Shown here: positions 25,996 to 34,433 of the stretch, one piece after another
How the letters are laid out: every line of letters begins with the position of its first letter
How positions within the stretch are numbered: the stretch's first letter is position 1
NCBI RefSeq assembly: GCF_044762665.1
Contig: NZ_JBIWES010000001.1
Coordinates: 496,001-560,000, forward strand
Reading direction: 5' to 3'
From: Peribacillus frigoritolerans_B
GTDB lineage: Bacteria > Bacillota > Bacilli > Bacillales > DSM-1321
DNA length: 64,000 bases
The notes under the pieces: model-generated
What the model was told of the DNA's origin: nothing
What the model saw: only the letters and a program-made list of their open reading frames with translations
Database searches by the model: none
Made by a program: the position numbers and the translations under genes

Positions 25996-26688
25996 TCAGA
26001 ACGATTGTTTATTGGAATCACCTGATAGCTTCGCTAATTTCCTCGACTTGAAATGCGGCTTTCCGCCTTTCCAATAACGAAGCAGTTTTATTCCAGTCAC
26101 CATAGCCTGCCCGATTCTGAATTGTAATATGCAGGAAATCGACGTGTTTGCCTGCCATCTCTGAAAGTCTGGTGTAATGGAATAGGAGGGCATGATCCGA
26201 AAGTTGAAATAGGTTGTCAGCAAACCGATGATGGAACCTTTAAGCGCCCAGCATGCACCAGTTAAAACACCGGTGTGTGCAGCGTTTTTAGTACCGACCT
26301 TACTATGCCAGGTGAATTTTTTGACTTGGACTTTCCCGGCGAATTGACGGACGATCTTATGAAATCCGATTATATGCTGAAGCATCTCCAGAATGTCTGC
26401 GAATCCGTCACGCAAATCTTCGGCTGTAATCTTTTTCTTTTCTTCCTTTTTTGTTTTTCCGTTCATTTCTTGCTCTTCCTTTACTACTACAGTGGTCGAG
26501 TCATCTTCCATTTTGATGACCGGAACCTTGAATGTATAGTGAAAAAGCCCATACCAAGCCGATAATTTAATATGTATTAGGTCATTCGTTTGGATACGTT
26601 TGTAATCGATGGACACTCTTACTTTAGTGAAAACAACAATAAGCAGCACCAAAATGAGGATACCTATAATCAACAAAAGCCACTTCAT
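25996..26688 (-). CDS. ytfI: DUF2953 membrane protein YtfI
   Basis: A 230-residue protein with one N-terminal transmembrane helix (residues 2-22, leucine and isoleucine rich), a charged loop rich in E and K (about 65-90), and a C-terminal DUF2953 domain with weakly hydrophobic helices (about 140-165, 180-205). Function unknown; in B. subtilis it precedes ytfJ and is sporulation-linked by context. The ATG follows AAGGGGTGTGGGTGC. Pairing with ytfJ 15 bases downstream is retained. Confidence 0.85.
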   Translation of the reverse strand: MKWLLLIIGILILVLLIVVFTKVRVSIDYKRIQTNDLIHIKLSAWYGLFHYTFKVPVIKMEDDSTTVVVKEEQEMNGKTKKEEKKKITAEDLRDGFADILEMLQHIIGFHKIVRQFAGKVQVKKFTWHSKVGTKNAAHTGVLTGACWALKGSIIGLLTTYFNFRIMPSYSITPDFQRWQANTSISCILQFRIGQAMVTGIKLLRYWKGGKPHFKSRKLAKLSGDSNKQSF

Positions 26689-26787
26689 GCACCCACACCC
26701 CTTCAGCCTATCATTATCGGCATCTGCAAAAAAAATAAACCTGCAAAAGCGAAAATCACGCTCTTACAGATTTATGAATGGAAGAAA

Positions 26788-27327
26788 TCATCTTCTGATC
26801 AACACAACGCCCGTGTCTGCAAAGACATCATGCAAAGCCTGTTTCTTCGGTAATAGGCCTGCCAAGAGATAGCCAATCCAAGTGACCTTTGAAATATAGC
26901 GGCCAATCAGCTCCCTGAACAATATCGTACCCCATGAAATGGTTTTTTTCTCTTCCTTCAATGCAACGACTTTCAGTCCAAAAATCATCTTGCCAAGGGT
27001 TTGGTTCAAGAATTTGGTCATCAAAACAAAGTATAAGAAGAATACGACCCCCGTTAAGAAGCCCTCTGCGGAGAACCAGAGGTCATCTGTCCCTTCATAA
27101 AATTTAAAGATGGGATGAATCAAAATCCGGTTCAAGCTTCCGATAACCAGTAAATCGGCTAAATAGGCCCAAAACCTCATCCAAAAACCAGCAAAATGCA
27201 CTTTCTTGACTTCGTCATCATCCACTGCCTTTTTGGCTGTTGTAAATTCCTGCTGAACGGGAACCTCTTGATCTGCCATTAGATTGGATGAAGCGATTTG
27301 TTCATTATTTTCATTTCGTTCCGTCAT
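26788..27327 (-). CDS. yteJ: RDD family membrane protein YteJ
   Basis: A 179-residue RDD-domain protein. After a hydrophilic 45-residue N-terminus come predicted helices (about 48-70, 86-110, 145-165). The RDD hallmark positions are seen as GFWMRFWAYLADLLV (the R..D pair) and the later NQTLGKMIFGLKVV block. Function unknown; transport roles have been suggested for related proteins. The start ATG at 27325-27327 lies eight bases after GGGGGG, which begins at the sppA stop; the upstream ATG inside sppA is rejected. Cotranscribed with sppA, as in B. subtilis. Confidence 0.88.
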   Translation of the reverse strand: MTERNENNEQIASSNLMADQEVPVQQEFTTAKKAVDDDEVKKVHFAGFWMRFWAYLADLLVIGSLNRILIHPIFKFYEGTDDLWFSAEGFLTGVVFFLYFVLMTKFLNQTLGKMIFGLKVVALKEEKKTISWGTILFRELIGRYISKVTWIGYLLAGLLPKKQALHDVFADTGVVLIRR

Positions 27328-27340
27328 CAATTCAGCCCCC

Positions 27341-28342
27341 CTATTCCGCATACAAATACATTAGGCGTGGAGAATTTGAAGAGGAAAGGATTTTTGTCAA
27401 GACTGCCGTTTCCACATCATTTCCCAACATTTTTTGCGCACCCATACTGAATAATGAACTGAAGCCTACCTCATCTGTATAACGGATAACTTGAGCATCC
27501 TTTTTACCGATATCAGTTTTCATAGCGGCAATTACATCATCCAAATGGCCGAAATCATCGATAAGATGGTTTTCTTTAGCCTGGCGTCCATCATAAATGC
27601 GTCCATCGGCAATTTCCCTTACTTCCTTCTCTGTCATACCGCGTCCGTCTGCAATGATTTTTACAAATTGATCATAGGAATTATCGATCATGTCTTGGAG
27701 TATTTCACGTTCTTCGCCTGTCATTTCCCGGGTTGGACTCATAATATCTTTGTGTGGTCCGCTTTTGATGGTTTGGAACTCAACACCATACTTCTTGGCC
27801 AATTTCTCGTAATTATACCCCTGCATGATGACTCCAAGTGAACCCGTCATCGTCTCTGGGCTTGCATAAATCTTATCGGCTGGTGCAGAAATATAATATC
27901 CGCCTGAAGCCGCCATAGACCCCATTGAAACATAGACAGGTTTTTTCACTTTCTTGATATCAAGGATCTTTTCATGAATCTCTGCACTTTCGACGACACC
28001 GCCGCCTGGAGAATTCACCCGAAGGATGATTCCTTTGATATCATCATTTTCCTCTGCCATCTTCAGCTTATCCATGAAGGCACGGTGATTGTATGTTGTT
28101 GAACTAAGTAATGAGGCTTCCCCTGTATCTTGAATCGTGCCCTCTACATCAAATACGGCAATAACATTAGTGAAATCATCGCCTTCTATGACTTCCTCGT
28201 AAAATGCACTTTCGGAAGCAAATAATTCATCAATGATATTTTCCGTATCCGCTGTAAATAGAGTAGTGGCCGCCCCTACAGCAATAGAAACAAAAAATAA
28301 AACGGCTGCGATTCCAAGTGCCGCCCAACGCTTTCCATTCAT
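27341..28342 (-). CDS. sppA: Signal peptide peptidase SppA
   Basis: Membrane-anchored serine protease that degrades released signal peptides and helps resist lantibiotic stress. The 333-residue product is the short Gram-positive form: N-terminal helix (about 7-29), then one protease domain. The Ser/Lys dyad is visible as Ser146 in GSMAASGGYY and Lys198 in SGPHKDIMSPTR, with the oxyanion glycines VNSPGGGVVES (about 109-119). It is oriented toward yteJ with a 13-base gap. Confidence 0.96.
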   Translation of the reverse strand: MNGKRWAALGIAAVLFFVSIAVGAATTLFTADTENIIDELFASESAFYEEVIEGDDFTNVIAVFDVEGTIQDTGEASLLSSTTYNHRAFMDKLKMAEENDDIKGIILRVNSPGGGVVESAEIHEKILDIKKVKKPVYVSMGSMAASGGYYISAPADKIYASPETMTGSLGVIMQGYNYEKLAKKYGVEFQTIKSGPHKDIMSPTREMTGEEREILQDMIDNSYDQFVKIIADGRGMTEKEVREIADGRIYDGRQAKENHLIDDFGHLDDVIAAMKTDIGKKDAQVIRYTDEVGFSSLFSMGAQKMLGNDVETAVLTKILSSSNSPRLMYLYAE

Positions 28343-28548
28343 CTGTTTTCCCCCTTAAATATATGTATCCTTCTTACCATACGAACTAATAACAAAAATG
28401 TTTCATTCCATGATAAACTAAGACATATAAAATTGTAGCAAAGAATCCTCTAATTGGAAATGCATTGGTCCATTTTGCACAATTTGCATGTATCGTAAAC
28501 AGGATAAAGAAAGCCCTTTCATCACCATACATACTAGGGGGGAACATG

Positions 28549-29349
28549 ATGAACACTCGAAGGAATATTTATTTTTTCCATGCTCCTAATGCAGAGATGC
28601 TAAGCAAGGTTGAATACTTGTCAGACTTGGCGAAGCAACATTCGTATGAAGTCATCCAGGATTTCACAAAAGCAAACATCATCGTAAGCATCGGTGATGA
28701 CGGCACATTCCTGCAGGCAGCCCGTAAAACCGGGTTCAGGGATGATTGTTTATATGCGGGCATTTCCACCACAGGTAACTTGAATATGTATTGCGATTTC
28801 CACTTGGAAGATACGGATAAAATGATTGATGCCATGACAAGGGAGCAAATCGAGGTGCGTAAATATCCAACCATCGCTATCCAATTGGACGATCAGCCCT
28901 CCTTTTATGCCCTTAATGAGCTCAGTATCCGGTCTTCGATCACCAAAACGTTCATCATGGATATCTTCATTGATCAACTCCATTTTGAAACTTTTCGCGG
29001 GGACGGGATCATCATTGCGACTCCGACCGGAAGCACCGCCTATAATAAATCGGTCAATGGGGCTGTTGTCGATCCCCTCCTCCCTTGCTTCCAAGTGAGC
29101 GAGCTTGCTTCCATCAATAACAATACCTATCGGACCCTAGGTTCCTCATTCATCCTTAGCGGCGCCAAGACGTTGACCGTCCACCTTGAACAAAACGGAC
29201 CAAGCTATCCGATCATCGGAATGGACAATGAAGCGTTAAGCATCAATCATGTCGAAAAGGTAAAGGTCCGGTTAAGCGGTAAAGTCATCAAGACCGTTAA
29301 GCTAAAAGACAATTCCTTTTGGGAAAAGGTTAAAAGGACCTTTCTCTAA
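28549..29349 (+). CDS. nadK2: NAD kinase (NadK2/YtdI type)
   Basis: Phosphorylates NAD to NADP. The 266-residue product matches B. subtilis YtdI in length and order: NTRRNIYFFHAP at the start, the glycine motif near residue 47, RDDCLYAGIS, the second motif NELSIRSS, GDGIIIATPTGSTAYNKS and the C-terminal KTVKLKDNSFWEKVKRTFL. The usual GGDGT motif reads GDDGT here (GGT GAT GAC GGC ACA), an oddity in a catalytic loop. Two ATGs are adjacent (28546 and 28549); the second has the better distance from AGGGGGG. The upstream 27-codon extension has no ribosome site. Confidence 0.93.
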   Translation: MNTRRNIYFFHAPNAEMLSKVEYLSDLAKQHSYEVIQDFTKANIIVSIGDDGTFLQAARKTGFRDDCLYAGISTTGNLNMYCDFHLEDTDKMIDAMTREQIEVRKYPTIAIQLDDQPSFYALNELSIRSSITKTFIMDIFIDQLHFETFRGDGIIIATPTGSTAYNKSVNGAVVDPLLPCFQVSELASINNNTYRTLGSSFILSGAKTLTVHLEQNGPSYPIIGMDNEALSINHVEKVKVRLSGKVIKTVKLKDNSFWEKVKRTFL

Positions 29350-29356
29350 ACGAAAT

Positions 29357-29390
29357 AAAGGTACCGGATATGATAACCGGTACCTTTATA
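29357..29390. terminator. Terminator between nadK2 and the TatD-like gene
   Basis: Stem AAAGGTACCGG / CCGGTACCTTT with a nine-base loop. It serves nadK2; it overlaps the last codons of the convergent gene, so it may act in both directions. Confidence 0.75.
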
Positions 29391-30156
29391 TATGATAAAA
29401 ATCTTTCGTATTTTGATAAAGGATTTCATAGACATCCTCAATCGGCAATCCTTTAATTGAAGCAATTTGACGTACACTGTCATGCATCATGCCGGGATGG
29501 GTCCATTTCCCATTGAAAACCCCTTCAAACGGCCATGGTCCATCCGTTTCTATCATCATCAGCTTAAGTGGGTATGCCGAAACTAATTCCTGTACTTCCC
29601 TCTCATAGCAAACATCTGGTGTAATCGAAATGCGGTAGCCCTTTTCGGCCATTCTTTCAACTGTCCGGATATCGCCTTTAAACCAATGAAAGTGTGCCTT
29701 CGTGATTTGATGCTTATCCAAAAGGTCGCAAACGATGGGTGCATCGTCATGGACGGCATGAAGGATAACCGGCTTTTCAACCTCTTTAGCTAAGGCCAGG
29801 AACCTCTCCAGTATCACTATATATGCTGAGTTATCAATATCGGGATTTTCCTGCCTTAAGTAATAGGGCAGCCCAACCTCACCTATGGCAACCATAGCTT
29901 GACTATGTTCCCGCATCCAGCTCAATAATTCGTACACTTCTTCATCACTCGGGAGGGGCTGCTCTGGATGAAAACCAAAGGCAGGCTTAATTCGTGAATC
30001 TTTGAGTGAAAGCTGATAATTGTTAATCGAAGAAGCCAAATTCATGGAAACAGTCAGCAAGGATTCCAACTGAACCTTTTCCATGTCATTCAGGATCTGC
30101 TTCCGCTTAACAACATCATACTTATCCAAATGGATATGGCTGTCGATGATTCTCAA
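29386..30156 (-). CDS. TatD family metal-dependent hydrolase
   Basis: A 256-residue TIM-barrel hydrolase of the TatD branch. Metal ligands are visible: His7 and His9 in DSHIHLD, Glu in IGEVGLPYY (about residue 93), His in VILHAVHDD, His in AHFHWFKG, and Asp in IETDGPW. The usual GLDY reads GLPY, and ETDSP reads ETDGP, so it is a divergent member and may not be a DNase. It starts with TTG after AGGAGG, 17 bases behind thiZ, as the last gene of the TPP-riboswitch operon. This context suggests action on a thiamine-related compound, which is inference. Confidence 0.85.
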   Translation of the reverse strand: MRIIDSHIHLDKYDVVKRKQILNDMEKVQLESLLTVSMNLASSINNYQLSLKDSRIKPAFGFHPEQPLPSDEEVYELLSWMREHSQAMVAIGEVGLPYYLRQENPDIDNSAYIVILERFLALAKEVEKPVILHAVHDDAPIVCDLLDKHQITKAHFHWFKGDIRTVERMAEKGYRISITPDVCYEREVQELVSAYPLKLMMIETDGPWPFEGVFNGKWTHPGMMHDSVRQIASIKGLPIEDVYEILYQNTKDFYHI

Positions 30157-30173
30157 ATGTAATCGCCTCCTAC

Positions 30174-30917
30174 TTAAGTAGTGAAAGTTGGCTTGAGTGC
30201 TGCATATAATTCTCTCTTCAAATGAAAGAACTCATCACTAAGAAGCTGTTCTTCTCTTCTTGGCCTTGAAAATGGAACTTTCACTTCTTTGATGACAGCA
30301 GCCGGTTTTGCTGATAACACATAAATTCTATCTGATAGGAAAACCGCTTCATCTATGCTGTGAGTAACAAAAAGCACCGACCTCCGATTTTCTTCCCAAA
30401 CCGACAACAGCCATTTTTGCATTTGCAATCTTGTCAGTTCATCCAAGGCAGAAAAGGGTTCGTCCAGGCACATCAAGTCCTGTGGACTTAAGATACTCCG
30501 AATGAATGCGGCCCTTTGCTTCATGCCTCCAGATAATTCACGCGGATATGCTTTCTCGTACTCTTCTAAACCAGCTTTCATCAAAAGGGATTTTGCCTTT
30601 TCTTTATCTCTGATCCCAGCAATTTCACTTCCAAGCAAAACATTTTCCAATACCGTTCTCCAAGGTAAAAGGGAAGGCTGCTGAGGCATATAGCTGATAT
30701 GGCCCTTTAAGCCATTTATCTTTTTACCATCCAGTGAAATGATGCCATGATCAGGCTTCAAAATGCCGCCGATCAAGTGGAACAATGTACTTTTACCGCT
30801 GCCCGATGGCCCGAGGATCGTAACAAATTCCCCATCATTCACATGGAAATTCATATTCTCTAATATATTCTGTTTACCATCGAAAGAATAGGAGACGTCT
30901 TTAATTTCGAGCTTCAT
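30174..30917 (-). CDS. thiZ: ABC transporter ATP-binding protein (ThiZ-type)
   Basis: ATPase of the importer for thiamine pyrimidine precursors (ThiXYZ). The 247-residue product has Walker A GPSGSGKST (about 36-44), the Q-loop in MPQQPSLLPWRTV, the signature LSGGMKQR (about 128-135), Walker B LMCLDEPFSALDE and the H-loop VTHSIDEA. It overlaps thiX by 17 bases and follows GGAGGGCGAAAAGG. Substrate (formylaminopyrimidine/HMP-type) is inferred from the TPP riboswitch and the ThiY-like binding protein in the same operon. Confidence 0.93.
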   Translation of the reverse strand: MKLEIKDVSYSFDGKQNILENMNFHVNDGEFVTILGPSGSGKSTLFHLIGGILKPDHGIISLDGKKINGLKGHISYMPQQPSLLPWRTVLENVLLGSEIAGIRDKEKAKSLLMKAGLEEYEKAYPRELSGGMKQRAAFIRSILSPQDLMCLDEPFSALDELTRLQMQKWLLSVWEENRRSVLFVTHSIDEAVFLSDRIYVLSAKPAAVIKEVKVPFSRPRREEQLLSDEFFHLKRELYAALKPTFTT

Positions 30918-31683
30918 CCTTTTCGCCCTCCTTTCTCTTCCAAGAAACTAAGTATTTCTCCAGGAAGGTGATGATTCCAAAAAAGATCAGGCTCATTCCC
31001 ATAATGATGAAAATGGCTACAAACACCCGATCTGTCCTGAACGCTGAAGAAGCGAGAGTCATATAAACACCAATCCCCGATTTTGCCCCAAGCCATTCCG
31101 AAATAACCGCACCCATTACACTATAAGTAGCCGAAATTTTCAGGCCGGAGAAAATGAACGGGATCGAGTGAGGAAGTTCCAGCTTCCAAAATAACTGGCT
31201 TTTCCCCGCTCCCATCATCTTGAAATAATGCTTAAGCTCGTATGGTGTCTGGCGAAAACCGTCCAATGATGCAACCGCAACCGGAAAAAAACATACCAGC
31301 GAAATCACGATTAACTTAGGCAGCATGCCAAAGCCAAACCAGATCACCAATAGCGGCGCCAAAACAATGATAGGTATATTTTGTGATAGTATGAGCAGAG
31401 GATAAACCGCGTCCTTTACACCTGGAAAAAGGTGCAGAATTGCCGCGATCAATAAGCCGATGCAGCTTCCAATAAAAAAACCCGACAACGCAAGCTCCGT
31501 TGTGGATATAAGGTGTCCGTAAAGATTGCGGGACGACTCAATTCCTTCAATGAAAATGGCCGATGGAGCGGGAAGCAGCCATTCTTCAACTTTCAATAAG
31601 ACTGTCACTGACTCCCATACTATCAGCAACAATAATAAAAGAAAGAAGGGAGCCCCCTTCTTCCAAATTCCCCTTCCGATCAT
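30901..31683 (-). CDS. thiX: ABC transporter permease (ThiX-type)
   Basis: Membrane subunit of the same importer. The 260-residue product has about six helices: residues about 10-27, 63-84, 92-112, 117-136, 180-200 and 220-242. The EAA loop for contact with the ATPase is visible as YELKHYFKMMGAGKSQLFWK around residues 148-168. It overlaps the MTH1187-type gene by ATGA upstream and thiZ by 17 bases downstream, a tightly coupled translation unit. Confidence 0.92.
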   Translation of the reverse strand: MIGRGIWKKGAPFFLLLLLLIVWESVTVLLKVEEWLLPAPSAIFIEGIESSRNLYGHLISTTELALSGFFIGSCIGLLIAAILHLFPGVKDAVYPLLILSQNIPIIVLAPLLVIWFGFGMLPKLIVISLVCFFPVAVASLDGFRQTPYELKHYFKMMGAGKSQLFWKLELPHSIPFIFSGLKISATYSVMGAVISEWLGAKSGIGVYMTLASSAFRTDRVFVAIFIIMGMSLIFFGIITFLEKYLVSWKRKEGEKDEARN

Positions 31684-31964
31684 GCCCGATATTTCTCCGT
31701 TAACGTATCCATCGTAATCCCGCTTGGCTGATATAATATTTTCACTTGGGAAATGACGTTCGGCGATCCTATTTCAATCATTCTTACATTCATTTTTTCT
31801 ATCACGGCAAAAAGTTCGGAAAGCTCCCCCTCCATTGTCGTTTCAAGCGGGTGAACCTCATACTTGACACCTGATTCTTCAATGATCTTGATTGCTTCAT
31901 CGACCATAGGGATGACATTTTCCCCTTTAGGAATAATTTGTATACTAATTAATGAATTGGCCAT
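31680..31964 (-). CDS. MTH1187-type thiamine-binding protein
   Basis: A 94-residue ferredoxin-like protein of the MTH1187/YkoF (UPF0045) family, members of which bind thiamine or HMP. Family features: SLISIQIIPKGENVIPMVDEAIKII at the start (in parts, residues 4-28), YEVHPLETTMEGE (about 35-47) and the C-terminal VKILYQPSGITMDTLTEK. It sits between the lipoprotein thiY and permease thiX under TPP control, consistent with sequestering or delivering the ligand. ATG follows TAGGAGGAAATACA. Confidence 0.88.
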   Translation of the reverse strand: MANSLISIQIIPKGENVIPMVDEAIKIIEESGVKYEVHPLETTMEGELSELFAVIEKMNVRMIEIGSPNVISQVKILYQPSGITMDTLTEKYRA

Positions 31965-31975
31965 TGTATTTCCTC

Positions 31976-32971
31976 CTATTTTGGTAAAAATTCATTGGTA
32001 AATGCCTTTTCAGGATCGAAATCACCTTCAAGAAGCTTATTTTCAGTCATCCACTCACTGTAATTCTTCCAAATTTCAAGCTTTTGTTCACCCCATCGCG
32101 GAGCATCATCCTGATACTTGGCTGCAAGCCACTCCTGGCTTTTCTTTACTAGTTTTGCATCAAGATCCGGTGCAGACTTAATTAACATGCCTGCTGCATC
32201 ATCAGGATTCTTAATCGCATACTGGTACCCTTTCGAAGCTGCATGAACGAATGCTTTAACAGTCTCGGGATTTTCTTTTATCATCTTTTCATTTGTAGTC
32301 AAAACAGGTGTATAGTAATCAAGCTTATCAGAGTATTCGGTTAAGTAAACCATATTAAGCTTTTCATTTCGCAACTCAGCCTCAATGCCTGTCCAACCAT
32401 AATAAATCCAGGCAAAATCTATATCCCTTTTAACCGAAGTGAAAAAATCCATATCTCCTGTATTGACTATGTCCACTTCATTTACATCCGCATTTTCTTT
32501 TTTCATGAGTGAATCAATTATGGCCTTTTCAACCGGAGATCCCCAGCCACCATACGTTTTCCCTTCAAAATCCTTGGGAGTTTTAATGTCCTTTGCCTCA
32601 GGGGAAGCGAATCCCGAGGTATTATGCTGGATGACGGCAGCTACCGAAACAATCGGCACGCCCTGCACGCGGGCCTGCGTTATGCCCTCCTGGTAGCTCA
32701 CGCCAAATTCAGATTTCCCTGAAGCGACAAGCTTATCGGCTCCAGCTTCACCTGGCATGATAATTTCCACATCAAGACCTTGATCTTTAAAATAACCTTT
32801 TTCCTTGGCTACATACAATCCAGTATGGTTTGTATTCGGTGTCCAATCGAGCACGACCGATACCTTTTTTAATTCTTCATTTTTAGATGCTTCTTCTTTT
32901 TCATTAGTTCCGCCTGCTCCGCATCCAGCCAAAAGGAACAACGAAGTTAACAGTGGTAAGAATTTATTCAA
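31976..32971 (-). CDS. thiY: Thiamine-precursor ABC transporter substrate-binding lipoprotein (ThiY-type)
   Basis: A 331-residue extracellular lipoprotein of the NMT1/THI5-like family that binds formylaminopyrimidine-type thiamine precursors. A short signal peptide ends in the lipobox LLAGC (Cys about 17). The mature part starts with a K/E linker and then VSVVLDWTPNTNHTGLYVAKEKGYF split over residues about 38-62, the family hallmark, followed by GEAGADKLVASGKSEFGVSYQE. The start is TTG, eight bases after AGGAGG. First gene of the operon behind the TPP riboswitch. Confidence 0.94.
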   Translation of the reverse strand: MNKFLPLLTSLFLLAGCGAGGTNEKEEASKNEELKKVSVVLDWTPNTNHTGLYVAKEKGYFKDQGLDVEIIMPGEAGADKLVASGKSEFGVSYQEGITQARVQGVPIVSVAAVIQHNTSGFASPEAKDIKTPKDFEGKTYGGWGSPVEKAIIDSLMKKENADVNEVDIVNTGDMDFFTSVKRDIDFAWIYYGWTGIEAELRNEKLNMVYLTEYSDKLDYYTPVLTTNEKMIKENPETVKAFVHAASKGYQYAIKNPDDAAGMLIKSAPDLDAKLVKKSQEWLAAKYQDDAPRWGEQKLEIWKNYSEWMTENKLLEGDFDPEKAFTNEFLPK

Positions 32972-33055
32972 GTCATTATCCTCCTACACATCTTATAAGT
33001 TCCATATGCCGGAACATAATGGGGCTTCAGGGTCTATTCAAATACTGGATAAAAA

Positions 33056-33088
33056 AGCAAAAAACGCCCGAAGATGAATTCGGACGTT
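33056..33088 (-). terminator. Rho-independent terminator of the TPP riboswitch
   Basis: Stem AACGTCCGAA / TTCGGGCGTT (one G-T pair) with a six-base loop, followed by TTTTTT, between the aptamer and thiY. It is placed as expected for premature termination when TPP is bound. Confidence 0.85.
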
Positions 33089-33116
33089 AACATACAAAAC
33101 AGAAAATCAGTAATAA

Positions 33117-33214
33117 TATGTTCCCTCCGCTGGCATCATCCAGATCAGGTTCAAAGAGTCAGCATCTAAAGGATGCAATCTCAGCCAGCAGTACTGGCCC
33201 CCCTACATTTCTCG
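33117..33214 (-). ncRNA. TPP riboswitch (THI box)
   Basis: The minus strand carries the THI-box consensus blocks in order: GGGGGGCC, GCTGGCTGAGAT, a variable P3-type stem (TGCATCC..), ACTCTTTGAACCTGATCTGG and ATGATGCCAGCGGAGGGAA. CTGAGA and GAACCTGATCTGG are the TPP-contacting blocks. Bound TPP would favour the downstream terminator and shut off thiY-thiX-thiZ. Confidence 0.96.
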
Positions 33215-33236
33215 CACATATGAACTTTTCTCTCTC

Positions 33237-33245
33237 ATTATATCA
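33237..33245 (-). promoter_or_regulatory. Extended -10 promoter of the thiamine operon
   Basis: TGATATAAT, a perfect extended -10 (TGnTATAAT), lies about 25 bp before the aptamer; no clear -35 is seen. The plus-strand interval up to tgl (33246-33528) shows nothing else that I can support. Confidence 0.6.
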
Positions 33246-33528
33246 ATTCATAGGGAAAAAGGAATACTAATTTGCTTCTTCTCACTAATTGGAAAGGTAT
33301 TCCTGGCACTTTAGGATATCTAGCAAAACAGCTTTTCGAACGAAAATCATTGGAAGCAAACTAAGTCTGCCTCTTTTCATTCCAATCATTCTTGGCTGCA
33401 ACGGTGGCGGACACGTTCCAAATAGTCATTTCTTTGCAAGCATTCATATAATGTGCATTACCTGTAGACATTTTTGTTTACTGGTTTTATTAAACCCTTA
33501 ATTTCATAAGCAAAAGGTGGATATGATC

Positions 33529-34356
33529 ATGATAAAGATTAATCAAAAATGGTTAGATGTCAGTCAAATCCAACCAGGTACAGCATCTGCTAAATCGCTT
33601 GAAACTCTTCAATGCTTGGCGGAAGATTCTAACGTTTTTGAATATCGGAACTTTGGGGATTTCAATTTCGAGATACAGCTGAGGAACCGAGTCATACAGG
33701 CAGCTATTGCGTTGGATAAAAGCGGTCCGGAATTTTCCACACTTGAGGAATCTCAATCCAATCAACAATATTGGCACCTTTCAAAGGATGGCACCTTTAC
33801 CCTTCAGCCAGGGATCCTCCCCCATGCTGCACTCGTTGACATTTTCATGAATGGAAGGCTTTATGCCTTCGAATGCGGGACAGCGATAGTCGTCACTTTT
33901 TTAAAGGCGATTTTGGATTTAATCGGCCCTAGGAATTTCGACTATCTTTTTTCAGATCTATTTTTATATGATTGGCGCCCTCCAAGGAATATGGCTCTTA
34001 TCGTTCACCAAGGACGGGATTATTTACCAGGTGATTGCGTTTACTTCAAAAACCCTGATCACGACGAGGCAACTCCTGAATGGCAAGGTGAAAATGCGAT
34101 ATTATTAGGAAATGGCCTCTTTTATGGCCACGGGATCGGGATTACCACTGCACAGGGAATCATCAATGAATTGAATAGCAATAGAAAGCCGTACGCCACC
34201 ATATCAGCATTCCTGACAACGCATATCATTTTCCTGGATAGTTCCTTCTATAGACAATTCCAACAAAATTTCCCCCGTGCAAAGCCCGGTAACAGTCCTG
34301 CCAGCCTTTCCGATTGTATTGTCTCTGAAATAGGTTCGAAGATATACCTCTCATGA
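33529..34356 (+). CDS. tgl: Spore protein-glutamine gamma-glutamyltransferase (transglutaminase)
   Basis: Tgl cross-links spore coat proteins through epsilon-(gamma-glutamyl)lysine bonds in the mother cell. The 275-residue product has the catalytic cysteine at position 116 (YAFECGTAI), the same number as in B. subtilis, and the family blocks ILYDW-like FLYDWRPP, GDCVYFKNPDHDE, WQGENAILLG and FYGHGIGI. It is about 30 residues longer than B. subtilis Tgl, mostly at the C-terminus. The ATG at 33529 is eight bases after AAAGGTGG; the upstream GTG and ATG are too close to that site. A sigma-K promoter is expected but I could not place one convincingly. Confidence 0.94.
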   Translation: MIKINQKWLDVSQIQPGTASAKSLETLQCLAEDSNVFEYRNFGDFNFEIQLRNRVIQAAIALDKSGPEFSTLEESQSNQQYWHLSKDGTFTLQPGILPHAALVDIFMNGRLYAFECGTAIVVTFLKAILDLIGPRNFDYLFSDLFLYDWRPPRNMALIVHQGRDYLPGDCVYFKNPDHDEATPEWQGENAILLGNGLFYGHGIGITTAQGIINELNSNRKPYATISAFLTTHIIFLDSSFYRQFQQNFPRAKPGNSPASLSDCIVSEIGSKIYLS

Positions 34357-34390
34357 CCCTTTAGTTCCCACGCCGTAAAACCACCGGCAT

Positions 34391-34430
34391 AAAAAAAATG
34401 CTTGGGGAGAGATCTCCCAAGCATTTTTTC
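34391..34430. terminator. Bidirectional terminator between tgl and rarD
   Basis: Stem AAAAAATGCTTGGG / CCCAAGCATTTTTT around GAGAGATCTC-type centre, between convergent genes. Confidence 0.9.
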
Positions 34431-34433
34431 TTT

